Assembly (NCBI GenBank): GCA_018675975.1 | Contig: JABGXB010000002.1 | Span: 256,098-320,097 of the forward strand | Length of the DNA: 64,000 nt | Source: Candidatus Woesearchaeota archaeon | GTDB lineage: Archaea; Nanobdellota; Nanobdellia; Woesearchaeales; JABGXB01 | Direction of reading: 5' to 3' | In this document: one piece after another, positions 15,515 through 23,427 of the stretch | How positions within the stretch are numbered: the stretch's first letter is position 1 | Layout: each line of letters begins with the position of its first letter | Translations under genes and position numbers: made by a program | Notes under the pieces: model-generated | Seen by the model: the letters and a program-made list of their open reading frames with translations, nothing else | Database searches by the model: none | What the model was told of the DNA's origin: nothing

Positions 15515-16171
15515 TTAATGTTGATTTTGTGAATAAGATCCAAATGTATTTTTTAATTGATCATCATTATGTGGCTCCATATCAGGAGGCATACTCATAC
15601 CACCTTGTGGTAGATTTTGACCGCCATCATTAAATTGTGGTGAACCTTGAGGCATACCATTTGGTTGTTCTGGTGGAAGTGGAGGCATATCAAAATTATT
15701 TGATGGTGGCACACCACCCATTTGTTCCATTTGACCATCAGGCATTTGATTGTTTTGCATTTGATCATATTGACCCTGATTTTGATTTAAATCCTGAGGA
15801 CCATTTTGCGTTAAGCCCATAGCATTTTCAATCTCATCAAATTTTGCTTGAACCGCTTCAGTTATTGCAATTAAACCTTGAGCAATTTTTTTATTTTGTT
15901 CTATTAAAACATCAACTTTAGATTCAATCGGATCTAATCTTTTTTTTAATACTTGATTTTCATTATCTTCTAACTTCATCTCAAGTGATGCATCGTGAAA
16001 AACATCAATTAAACCTTTTAATGTGGAAGTTAAACTTTTTATTGACTTGTGTAATTCTTCGTCGTGATTTACAACATCTTGTGTTCCATCCGTTTTTAAA
16101 TTTTTAATTTCAGAATGTAATTGGTTTAGTGAATCTCTGGAAATAAATTCATAATCATCATTTTTAGACAT
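15515..16171 (-). CDS. Coiled-coil protein with Gln/Pro/Gly-rich tail
   Basis: This 218-residue protein has a helical N-terminal two thirds. It opens YEFISRDSLNQLHSEIKNL, and its central block LDPIESKVDVLIEQNKKIAQGLIAI looks conserved-domain-like. The C-terminal 80 residues are rich in Gln, Asn, Pro, Met and Gly (PPLPPEQPNGMPQG). A GAGGTG ribosome binding site precedes the ATG. It begins a three-gene run of coiled-coil or low-complexity proteins. The protein is soluble and unassigned. Confidence 0.65.
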   Translation of the reverse strand: MSKNDDYEFISRDSLNQLHSEIKNLKTDGTQDVVNHDEELHKSIKSLTSTLKGLIDVFHDASLEMKLEDNENQVLKKRLDPIESKVDVLIEQNKKIAQGLIAITEAVQAKFDEIENAMGLTQNGPQDLNQNQGQYDQMQNNQMPDGQMEQMGGVPPSNNFDMPPLPPEQPNGMPQGSPQFNDGGQNLPQGGMSMPPDMEPHNDDQLKNTFGSYSQNQH

Positions 16172-16238
16172 AAAAGCACCTCTTATTTACAAATAAAATA
16201 GACAATTACAATTTAAAAGTGTTTATATTTAAAAAAAA

Positions 16239-16676
16239 TTATTTTCGTCTTATTCTATCTATAATCATAAAAATATAGGAAACTAAAAAGAAAAAAAGTG
16301 ATATCATTAATCCATACATCAATAAACCCACTAATATTAAAGACGCTGGAGGATTATCTTTAAACATAGTCATAGCAGCAAATAGAACTAAAATTATTGT
16401 TAAAATAATAATAAATAGTGAAATCATAGAACATATTAAGCTACAATTTGCTAATTTTGTATGCTTTGATTGATTGTTTGAAATATCAATAAAATATTTT
16501 GCAGGAAAATATACAATTATTAAATAAAATAAACTAAGAAATAAATTTCCAAATATATTTGAAGAATCAGATGAACCAGTTAAATCTAAATAAAGAAAAA
16601 ATATAGTTTCAAAAATAATAATCCCTAATAAAGAATAACCAGTAAATTTGTATAAATATTTATTCATATAAATCAT
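16239..16676 (-). CDS. Unknown four-helix membrane protein
   Basis: This 145-residue protein is highly hydrophobic, with four likely transmembrane helices at about 10-30, 37-60, 72-102 and 112-138 and a basic end (IDRIRRK). No family motif is recognised. A second ATG three codons in (16667) is an alternative start. It is preceded on the strand by another small membrane protein at 16714-17007. Confidence 0.6.
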   Translation of the reverse strand: MIYMNKYLYKFTGYSLLGIIIFETIFFLYLDLTGSSDSSNIFGNLFLSLFYLIIVYFPAKYFIDISNNQSKHTKLANCSLICSMISLFIIILTIILVLFAAMTMFKDNPPASLILVGLLMYGLMISLFFFLVSYIFMIIDRIRRK

Positions 16677-16713
16677 ATCACTTTTAATATTTAAAAACGT
16701 TTAGAAATCACAC

Positions 16714-17007
16714 TTATATTATAGCTGCAATAAACATCAATATAATAATAGCCAATAAACACCATTTAACAACTTTTAAATTATAATAAAATTCTAGAGG
16801 AAAATTTGTTTTTCTTCCAAAAAAGGCTGGCCAAAAAAACATCATAAATTGAAATCTTGCTTTTAATTCAAATGGATTAAAATAATTTTTTTTCCCTCCA
16901 TAATAAACTGCATTAAATATACCCCATAATTTAAACATAAAAATACCGCATATGATCAGCATAATAAAAATTAAAAATACTAGGCTTAAATTAATTAAAA
17001 TATTCAT
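16714..17007 (-). CDS. Unknown small membrane protein
   Basis: This 97-residue protein has transmembrane helices at about 5-28 and 76-97, joined by a hydrophilic stretch with aromatic and basic residues (YYGGKKNYFNPFELKARFQF). No known motif is seen. It lies between rps8e and another small membrane protein on the same strand. The coding call rests on length, composition and absence of a competing frame. Confidence 0.5.
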   Translation of the reverse strand: MNILINLSLVFLIFIMLIICGIFMFKLWGIFNAVYYGGKKNYFNPFELKARFQFMMFFWPAFFGRKTNFPLEFYYNLKVVKWCLLAIIILMFIAAII

Positions 17008-17058
17008 AAACTTATTTTCTATAAAAAATTATATAAACATATCTAAAAAGTAAAAAAT

Positions 17059-17433
17059 TTAAACTAATTTTGCATTAATAACGCCAACCTGTCCAGGTCT
17101 ACTTGTTACAACTGCATTTCCTTGTTCAGTAGAAATTATTGAACCTTTTGTAATGATATTTCGTCTTACAAAATGTCTATTTGCAGGATTTTCAACTACA
17201 GAATTAATTTTTATTTTGGAAAAAGTTCCATCTTTTTTTGCTAAATTACAAAATTCAGCTCTTAAAAGTAATTTTTTTTTATTTCCACCCATTATTCTAA
17301 CAATTTTTAATTTGGTTTCTCCAATTTTTGTTAAACTTGGATTTGAACCTAATTGTGACTTTCGTCTTGGAGTATAATTGAAAAATCTTCCACCTGAAAT
17401 TTTTCTTTTTGATCTTGTCTTTAAATAAGCCAT
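17059..17433 (-). CDS. rps8e: 30S ribosomal protein S8e
   Basis: From ATG 17433 this protein has 124 residues and matches archaeal S8e. It opens YLKTRSKRKISGGRFFNYTPRRK, contains RIMGGNKKKLLLRAEFCNL and ends with the family glycine turns GNAVVTSRPGQVGVINAKL. An in-frame ATG 15 codons upstream would add a hydrophobic leader foreign to the family, so it is rejected as the start. The gene is single, at the end of a minus-strand run and divergent from the helical-protein cluster at 17548. Confidence 0.95.
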   Translation of the reverse strand: MAYLKTRSKRKISGGRFFNYTPRRKSQLGSNPSLTKIGETKLKIVRIMGGNKKKLLLRAEFCNLAKKDGTFSKIKINSVVENPANRHFVRRNIITKGSIISTEQGNAVVTSRPGQVGVINAKLV

Positions 17434-17547
17434 AACGAACGAAAAATATAAGGATTTAAAAAAGTATCTGTAATCCAATAAAGATTAACTACAAATATTG
17501 TTTTATAATTAAGATAAATTTATAAGAAATCAGTAATCATTTATAAG

Positions 17548-17910
17548 GTGCAATTCCAAATTAATACAATTTCCAAAAAATTAGAAAATTTCAACATTAT
17601 ATTCAATAATTATAATGAAACAGAATATAGCCAAAAAATATTAATTAATTTGATAGAAATAATAGGTGATTGTATTTTAGAATTAAAAAAACAGGTTAAA
17701 ATTAGTGATAATTTACAAAAGATATTAAATGAAATATCAAATACAATAGAAGAATATAAAAAAAGCCCAATGGTTTTTAAAAAAAAAGACAAATTAATTA
17801 TAGCAAATAAAGAATACAAATTGTGTGCATTAACAAAAGATATTGTCAAAAATTATTATGACAATCTAATAAGAGAGATAAAAACCTTTGTAGAAAATGG
17901 AAAACGATAG
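17548..17910 (+). CDS. Small helical protein, first of a MinD-associated cluster
   Basis: This 120-residue all-helical protein starts at a GTG; no ATG is available before residue 75. A TATA-like TTTATAA lies about 25 bases upstream. Blocks such as IEIIGDCILELKKQ and ILNEISNTIEEYKKS suggest helical bundles. The stop overlaps the next gene (17897-18391) by 14 bases. The family is not recognised. The cluster continues through 18431-18928 to a MinD/ParA-like ATPase. Confidence 0.6.
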   Translation: MQFQINTISKKLENFNIIFNNYNETEYSQKILINLIEIIGDCILELKKQVKISDNLQKILNEISNTIEEYKKSPMVFKKKDKLIIANKEYKLCALTKDIVKNYYDNLIREIKTFVENGKR

Positions 17911-18391
17911 TGAAGAATATTCAAATAATAATTATTATTTAGCAAAAGAGGATTTTAAAAGAGTTGATCATATAATCTATGTTAGTTTAAAATATACAAA
18001 AACTGTTGATATGATGAGAAATGGTATTGATAGAATGATATCAACCATGTATTATTTGAGAGAATATTTACTATGTCTTGCTTATGAAAAAAACTTGATT
18101 GAAAATATTCCAAAAATTGAAGTATATAAAGGAAATTTATTAAAAAAACTAATTAATTTAGAGGAATTTGATGAATTTATATCATTTTATAGAAAAATCA
18201 GAAAAATTGTAAAATCAGATTTTACAAAACATTGTGAATTTAGAAAACATATGTGTATGATGATTGAAGATGACGAATATGGCACAGTTAAAGTTGGAAC
18301 AGAAGAAGTTCTAAATTTTTTTGAAAAGTTAAATGGTTATATGAAGTTGATTAAAAAAATCGAAGAAGAAAATTTTTTTATTACACAATAA
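17897..18391 (+). CDS. Helical protein, paralogue of 18431-18928
   Basis: This 164-residue all-helical soluble protein contains HIIYVSLKYTKTVDMMRNGI, YRKIRKIVKSDF and FRKHMCMMI. The same layout recurs in the protein encoded next (NVDNIL, FRKIRQLLIKNEF, FRKHFTIIF), showing that the two are ancient paralogues. No catalytic motif is visible. It overlaps the preceding gene by 14 bases and is followed at 39 bases by its paralogue, then by a MinD-like ATPase on the same strand. Confidence 0.7.
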   Translation: MENDSEEYSNNNYYLAKEDFKRVDHIIYVSLKYTKTVDMMRNGIDRMISTMYYLREYLLCLAYEKNLIENIPKIEVYKGNLLKKLINLEEFDEFISFYRKIRKIVKSDFTKHCEFRKHMCMMIEDDEYGTVKVGTEEVLNFFEKLNGYMKLIKKIEEENFFITQ

Positions 18392-18430
18392 AATAATAAT
18401 GTTTATTAGTATTAACAAATACATAGTATT

Positions 18431-18928
18431 ATGTCAGAAATTAACCCAGCTACAATTAAAATTAAATTTTCTATGACTTATAATCTTATTAGGGTTACAT
18501 TAAAAAATATAAAAAATGTAGATAATATACTAAATACATTAAATAGCGTGTTAGAAACATATAAAGAAATTCGAGAATTTATTATTAGTGATTTAATTGA
18601 AAAAGAATTAATGGATAATTTAGAGAAATATGAAATAAAAAGAGAAAATAAATTAAATGAATTTTTAAAAAATGATAAAATATCTGAATATATATATCAA
18701 TTTAGAAAAATAAGACAATTATTGATTAAAAATGAATTTGAAACCATAAATTTATTTAGAAAACATTTTACAATTATTTTTAAGGATGACCATAATGAAA
18801 AATTTGAATTTACTCAAAAAAAATTAGAATTTGTATACAATGATCTAGAAGACTTCTATAAATTAGTTCAAGAATTAATTGAATTAGATTATAATTTAAA
18901 AACAATCGAAGCTGAGAATTTAGAGTAA
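18431..18928 (+). CDS. Helical protein, paralogue of 17897-18391
   Basis: This 165-residue all-helical protein shares with its neighbour the order helix block, YREIREF-like segment, FRKIRQ and LFRKHFTIIFKDD, and a long C-terminal helix. The pair has diverged strongly, but motif order and spacing are kept. It ends 31 bases before the MinD-like ATPase gene, so it may be an adaptor for it; that is inference from proximity only. Confidence 0.7.
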   Translation: MSEINPATIKIKFSMTYNLIRVTLKNIKNVDNILNTLNSVLETYKEIREFIISDLIEKELMDNLEKYEIKRENKLNEFLKNDKISEYIYQFRKIRQLLIKNEFETINLFRKHFTIIFKDDHNEKFEFTQKKLEFVYNDLEDFYKLVQELIELDYNLKTIEAENLE

Positions 18929-18959
18929 ATTTTATAATAAAATTAAATAATTATTATAC

Positions 18960-19661
18960 ATGACTAGATTTTTAGGTATAGTAGGATCAAAAGGGGGAAT
19001 AGGTAAAACCACAATATCTCTTAATCTTGCAAATAGTTTAACAAAGATGAAAATAAGTACCATTGCAATCGATGGGGATTTAAATTCTCCAGATTTTTCT
19101 ATGTATTTCAACAATAATAATAAACATATTAATCAAGTTAATGAAGGAAAAGAAAGTATTTTTGAAATTATAAATCAAACTGAGTCTGGATTAAATTATA
19201 TAACTAGTTCATTTAAATTAGACCATTTACATTCCCCAAATATATCAAAATTTAATAATTCTATTTCAAAATTAATGAATAAATTTGAATTTGTAATAGT
19301 TGACACTGGATCTTCATTATCAAAAGAATCAATGATAGTTACAAACGCATGTTCAGAATTACTTTTAATTACTGAACCAAATTCATTGAGTGTTAAAGAA
19401 GCATTGAGAACTAAAAATATATTTGAACATTTTAACAAAAATTTTATGGGTTTTATAATCAATAAACAAACTGATTCTAAATTTGAACTTAAATCGGACG
19501 AAATAAAACAAATATTACAATTACCTTTATTTGGAACAATTAAAAAAGATAAAATAATCAATGATTGTTTACATAATAATATTCTATCAACAGATTATTC
19601 TTTGCATATAGATTCAAGTAAAAGTTTTTTAAAAATAGCTAAAAGATTATCTAAAAAATAA
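18960..19661 (+). CDS. MinD/ParA-family ATPase (second copy)
   Basis: This 233-residue protein opens RFLGIVGSKGGIGKTTISLN with the deviant Walker A lysine at residues 10-17. A switch I-like DGDLNSPDF lies near 40 and a switch II-like FVIVDTGSSLS near 110. It is shorter than the family member at 1562-2380 and differs at most positions, so it is not a recent duplicate. It ends a run of three small helical proteins on the same strand. The usual MinD C-terminal amphipathic membrane helix is weak here (LKIAKRLSKK). Confidence 0.88.
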   Translation: MTRFLGIVGSKGGIGKTTISLNLANSLTKMKISTIAIDGDLNSPDFSMYFNNNNKHINQVNEGKESIFEIINQTESGLNYITSSFKLDHLHSPNISKFNNSISKLMNKFEFVIVDTGSSLSKESMIVTNACSELLLITEPNSLSVKEALRTKNIFEHFNKNFMGFIINKQTDSKFELKSDEIKQILQLPLFGTIKKDKIINDCLHNNILSTDYSLHIDSSKSFLKIAKRLSKK

Positions 19662-19713
19662 ATAATTCAAAGTTATATTTATAAAAGACAATTAATATTC
19701 AATTTTATTCCAT

Positions 19714-19788
19714 GGTCGATATAGTGTAACCTGGTTAGCACAGGAGATTGTGGCTCTCCTAGTCCGGGTTCAAATCCCGGTATCGGCC
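19714..19788 (+). tRNA. tRNA-His (GUG anticodon) with encoded G-1
   Basis: The cloverleaf has acceptor GTCGATA/TATCGGC, anticodon stem GGAGA/TCTCC around TTGTGGC (anticodon GTG), T arm CCGGG-TTCAAAT-CCCGG and discriminator C73. The extra G at 19714 can pair with C73, the universal identity element of tRNA-His, and is encoded here. A T-rich stretch follows the gene. Confidence 0.92.
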
Positions 19789-19837
19789 CTTTTTAATCAA
19801 AAAACTTATAAGCCAATCAGAAGCTTCAAATATTAAA

Positions 19838-19971
19838 CCCCGCTTAGCTCAGCCTGGTAGAGCAATCGGCTGTAAAAAGTAAAAGACTTTCATTTGAAAT
19901 GAACAGGATGATATTTACTCAGTTTGATTGCAGATCCCGATGTGTCGCTGGTTCAAATCCGGCAGCGGGGA
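19838..19971 (+). tRNA. tRNA-Tyr (GUA anticodon) with 60-base intron
   Basis: The ends pair as CCCCGCT/AGCGGGG with the C1-G72 pair of archaeal tRNA-Tyr and discriminator A73. Anticodon stem ATCGG/CCGAT is interrupted at the canonical 37/38 position by an intron at 19876-19935. The intron end TTGCAG pairs with CTGTAA of the anticodon loop, leaving a three-base ATC bulge at the 3' splice site, as in a bulge-helix-bulge. The intron body also folds (AGTAAA/TTTACT and an inner TTCAT/ATGAA hairpin). The mature tRNA is 74 bases. Confidence 0.88.
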
Positions 19972-20002
19972 TATATATTAAAAAACATAAAAGGTGTTTT
20001 AT

Positions 20003-20248
20003 ATGGGAAAAAAAAAAGACAAAAAGACGAAAAAAGTCAAAAAATACCCAAGTAAAGTAGAAGAGACTGTAAAAAAAATTCAAAACATTGAAGCTCCAGA
20101 AGTTGAAGAATTTAAAATTGAAAATGAAAATAAAATTGATAGGTTCAGAACTTTTAGAAATCCAAAGGATAGATTACCTTTAAAAGAAATTGGAGCTAGA
20201 GATAAAAAAGGAACAAGACGAAAATTAAAAAGTCAACTAAAAAAATAA
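20003..20248 (+). CDS. Small basic protein of unknown function
   Basis: From ATG 20003 (AGGTG ribosome binding site 6 bases upstream) this protein has 81 residues. It is rich in lysine with a KKKDKKTKKVKKYPSK start and a conserved-looking centre IDRFRTFRNPKDRLPLKEIG. It could be a nucleic-acid or ribosome-associated protein from composition alone. It lies directly after tRNA-Tyr and convergent with 20260-20778. No family is recognised. Confidence 0.6.
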   Translation: MGKKKDKKTKKVKKYPSKVEETVKKIQNIEAPEVEEFKIENENKIDRFRTFRNPKDRLPLKEIGARDKKGTRRKLKSQLKK

Positions 20249-20259
20249 TTTTTTTTCTT

Positions 20260-20778
20260 TTATAATGCCAACCTATTTCTATTTGAATATCTAAATGAAC
20301 TATATGGAATTAAATATGCAATAAAATATATTAATCCAATTGCAAAAGGTTCAAGCATTATTGATTCTCTTCCTAATGATAATAAAATATTTTGAGTAAT
20401 TGTATTTGAAAAATCAAGTACATTAACTGAATTAAATATAATAATAAAAGATACAAAAATCAAAACTAATGTAGAGTATTTATCATCTATAATTTCAAGT
20501 TCACCTAATGCATAATTAATTAAAACACCAAAAACAAATGCTATTATTGTAATAAAGACATATACAAATGCAAAATTATTATTAAATTTGATTAAAATTG
20601 GAATTACTAAAATAGATGCCAATAAGTTTCCAATAATACATAAAAGTAAAATTAAAAAATATTGAAATTCTAAATTAATTGATTTTTGTTTATTCCGTTT
20701 AATTATATTTGCAGTCTTTAAAATTTCTTCTTCAGACCATTTTTTTTGTTTTAATTTTTTATATAATTTTTTATCCAT
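20260..20778 (-). CDS. Unknown four-helix membrane protein
   Basis: This 172-residue protein has a basic N-terminal cytoplasmic segment with WSEEEILKTANIIK, a helical motif before the membrane part. Four transmembrane helices follow at about 40-64, 70-92, 103-125 and 140-160, ending with a basic RYSNRNRLAL. A charged GELEIIDDK loop lies between helices 2 and 3. The family is not identified; no transporter signature is visible. It lies 41 bases downstream of the aIF5B gene on the same strand. Confidence 0.65.
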   Translation of the reverse strand: MDKKLYKKLKQKKWSEEEILKTANIIKRNKQKSINLEFQYFLILLLCIIGNLLASILVIPILIKFNNNFAFVYVFITIIAFVFGVLINYALGELEIIDDKYSTLVLIFVSFIIIFNSVNVLDFSNTITQNILLSLGRESIMLEPFAIGLIYFIAYLIPYSSFRYSNRNRLAL

Positions 20779-20819
20779 AAAAATAAATTATAAAACAAAT
20801 TTAAAAAACATACTTTTTT

Positions 20820-22568
20820 TTAAATTCCCCAAACAGGATTTTTTTCACGCATTATTTTTGCAATTTCACTTAAAGCTGATTTATATTCACTCGGTACATA
20901 TTTTTTTAATTCCTTATATTTTAAAAAAGTTTCTTCATTAAGACTTGTAAATAATACATCATCATCTAAAACTTGCCTTCCTAATGTAAAACCAGTCATT
21001 GAAACTGCTACTTCATCACCAGCTATTGCAAATTTAATTGATTCTTTTCCTTTTTTAATACCTTTAACTTCACCAATAACTGAACCATCACTTTTCATTA
21101 ATTTTGTACCTAATGTTAATTTCCCGTCCAATATTTTTACACCAACTATTACAGGATCTCTGGTTCTAAAAACAAACTGAGGTAATAATTCAATTTTTGA
21201 TGGAACGTTTAATCCTTTTAATTTTCCTTGTTCATCTTTTATTTTAGCCCAATTTTTATGTTCTTCCATTTGATCAATTATAGAATAAATTACGTCAGAT
21301 AATATTAATTTAACATCATCGTGGGAAACATCACACTTTATATTAAATCCTAATATAGTTCTATTAATTAAATCAGTATCAATTCCAGCTTCAATTATAT
21401 CTTTTTGATTAATATTTCCAATACTTGCTTTTCTTACATTTATATTATGTTCTTTACACAACATCAATAAAGCCTCTAATGAACCAATAGTATCTGCTTT
21501 AATTATACAACCATCTTTATTTACATCTAAAAAAACTTCTTCAATTTGACTTGATATTTCATCTTTAATCGATTCAATTTCCAATTCATTTTTTGCAGCC
21601 TTAAATGGCATTCCACTTAAAACACCATTAAGATCAGAACCAGATATTTTAATTCCAGCCGCAGCTTGAACTGAATTAACTGATATAAATTTAGTTTTTT
21701 TATCTCTAATATCGCCAACAGTCTTTGGTATTAATAATGATTTGACTTTTGAAACTTTAGTTTCTTCAACATCTCCAATTATTAAAATATCATTTTTTTT
21801 AATTGTACCATCAAAAATTAAAACATTCATTATAGTTCCTAAACCCTGCTCTTCTTTAACCTCTAATACAATACCTTCTGCAGGAGCATCTAAATGAACC
21901 TCTAAACTTTTTTCTAAAAATTTTTGAGCAAGCCCACCAACCATCATTAATAATGTATTTAATCCAAAATTATGTTTTGCAGATATTGGAACTAATGCTA
22001 ATTCATCTGAAAAATTACTAACCCTATCAAATCTTTCTGCTTTAAAGCCCATTTCATATAATTTACCAACTATCTCATACATTTTAGTTTCAAAAATTTT
22101 AACTACACTATCAATTTGAGAATTTATTGAACTAATAATATCAGAACCTTTTTTTAAATTCCAACCAGGTATTAAATCAATTTTATTACATGCAATAATA
22201 AAAGGTGTTTTATATGATTTTAATATTTCAATTGCTTCAATTGTTTGTGGCTTAAAACCTTCATTAATATCAATAACTAAAATAGCTATGTCAGCTAAAT
22301 TACCACCTCTTTTTCTAAGACTTGTAAATGCTGCATGACCAGGTGTGTCAATAAATAATAAACCAGGAAAATTTTCTCCAATAGTATTTTTAATTGAATC
22401 CCCACACTGTTCCTTAATTAAATCAAAAGAAATTTCAGTTGCACCAATATGTTGAGTTATTGAACCAGCCTCACGTGAAACCAAATTAGTTTTCCTAATT
22501 GAATCTAATATAGATGTTTTCCCATGGTCAACATGACCCATAATTGAAACAATTGGTTTTCTTATCAT
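20820..22568 (-). CDS. infB: Translation initiation factor aIF5B (IF-2 homologue)
   Basis: This 582-residue GTPase is archaeal aIF5B, which promotes subunit joining at initiation. The G1 loop GHVDHGKTS is at 11-19, DTPGH at 74-78 and NKID at 128-131, followed by the beta-barrel domain II, the alpha-beta-alpha domain III and the C-terminal barrel IV (FVFRTRDPVIVGVKI). The length matches archaeal members, which lack the long bacterial N-terminal region. No intein is present, although archaeal infB genes often carry one near G1. The start MIRKPIVSIMGHVDHGK is standard. Confidence 0.96.
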   Translation of the reverse strand: MIRKPIVSIMGHVDHGKTSILDSIRKTNLVSREAGSITQHIGATEISFDLIKEQCGDSIKNTIGENFPGLLFIDTPGHAAFTSLRKRGGNLADIAILVIDINEGFKPQTIEAIEILKSYKTPFIIACNKIDLIPGWNLKKGSDIISSINSQIDSVVKIFETKMYEIVGKLYEMGFKAERFDRVSNFSDELALVPISAKHNFGLNTLLMMVGGLAQKFLEKSLEVHLDAPAEGIVLEVKEEQGLGTIMNVLIFDGTIKKNDILIIGDVEETKVSKVKSLLIPKTVGDIRDKKTKFISVNSVQAAAGIKISGSDLNGVLSGMPFKAAKNELEIESIKDEISSQIEEVFLDVNKDGCIIKADTIGSLEALLMLCKEHNINVRKASIGNINQKDIIEAGIDTDLINRTILGFNIKCDVSHDDVKLILSDVIYSIIDQMEEHKNWAKIKDEQGKLKGLNVPSKIELLPQFVFRTRDPVIVGVKILDGKLTLGTKLMKSDGSVIGEVKGIKKGKESIKFAIAGDEVAVSMTGFTLGRQVLDDDVLFTSLNEETFLKYKELKKYVPSEYKSALSEIAKIMREKNPVWGI

Positions 22569-22656
22569 AACCTACATAAAAGCTGAGTATTTATAAAAAT
22601 AATTATCTATTTAATAATACACAAATATTTAAAAATCAATTATGAAATAAACAGCC

Positions 22657-23079
22657 ATGAACAAATTTTTTTATTGTGACAATAGTAGTCAAGCATGGAT
22701 GCTTAGACAACAAATTCCAGATATTTTAGAAGAAAATCAACTTCCATATGAATTAGTCAAAGTTAGAAGCTTATCAGTTTGTAAAAAAGAATTAGAGGAG
22801 TCTCCAGATGAATATTTAGGATTATATTATGAACCTGCAGAATACATGTTAAATTTGGATCGAATACCCAGAGAGCTCTTATCCGATATTTTAAAAATCA
22901 AACCAATAATTTTATACACAACTTTTGAACCAAAAGAAAACTCACTTAATTATGTCGGATTATTCAAATTAGAAGAAGGAAAACACTATAGTCATTATTT
23001 ATGTAAATTTCAACGTCCAATAATTCAAAATTTTATTGAATCTCTTGAAAAATTAAAAGAATATAATAAAAAAAATTAA
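22657..23079 (+). CDS. Unknown soluble protein
   Basis: This 140-residue acidic protein has alternating helices and strands and no membrane segment. Segments such as QAWMLRQQIPDILEE, DEYLGLYYEPAEYML and KIKPIILYTTFEPKEN look like a compact alpha/beta fold, but no family is recognised. It is divergent from aIF5B and convergent with the small metal-binding-like protein at 23087. It is probably a real gene because of its balanced composition and full-length frame. Confidence 0.6.
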   Translation: MNKFFYCDNSSQAWMLRQQIPDILEENQLPYELVKVRSLSVCKKELEESPDEYLGLYYEPAEYMLNLDRIPRELLSDILKIKPIILYTTFEPKENSLNYVGLFKLEEGKHYSHYLCKFQRPIIQNFIESLEKLKEYNKKN

Positions 23080-23086
23080 AAAATTA

Positions 23087-23347
23087 TTATTCCTGAGATG
23101 AATCTGATTGATTATTATTTTCAGAATTATTAGAATCATTATTTTCTTCTGCTTCTAATTCCTTATAATATCTATTTAATTCTTGTTCATATTCATCTTC
23201 TGTAATTAATCCTTTTTTAACTAATAAATCTACTAAAATATCTACTTTATCATTAGCAGCAAAAACTAATTCTTCTGTTGAAAAATCTTCAGTATTGTCG
23301 TCATTATCATGATTACAATCTGGGCCGTGTACGTGTTCTGGTTCCAT
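23087..23347 (-). CDS. Small acidic protein with His/Cys N terminus
   Basis: This 86-residue protein begins MEPEHVHGPDCNHD, a H-x-H-x3-C-x-H pattern able to bind a metal ion. A central helical hairpin follows (ANDKVDILVDLLVKKGLITEDEYEQEL) that resembles the SHOCT-like oligomerisation helices. The tail is acidic and Ser/Asn-rich. A GGAGG ribosome binding site precedes the ATG. The function is unknown. Confidence 0.65.
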   Translation of the reverse strand: MEPEHVHGPDCNHDNDDNTEDFSTEELVFAANDKVDILVDLLVKKGLITEDEYEQELNRYYKELEAEENNDSNNSENNNQSDSSQE

Positions 23348-23427
23348 TTTTTATATTCCTCCTATAACTTGAGAATTTTAATTCAGTTTTTAAATTCTTT
23401 GTATATTTAAAATATAGAAATTTGGAT

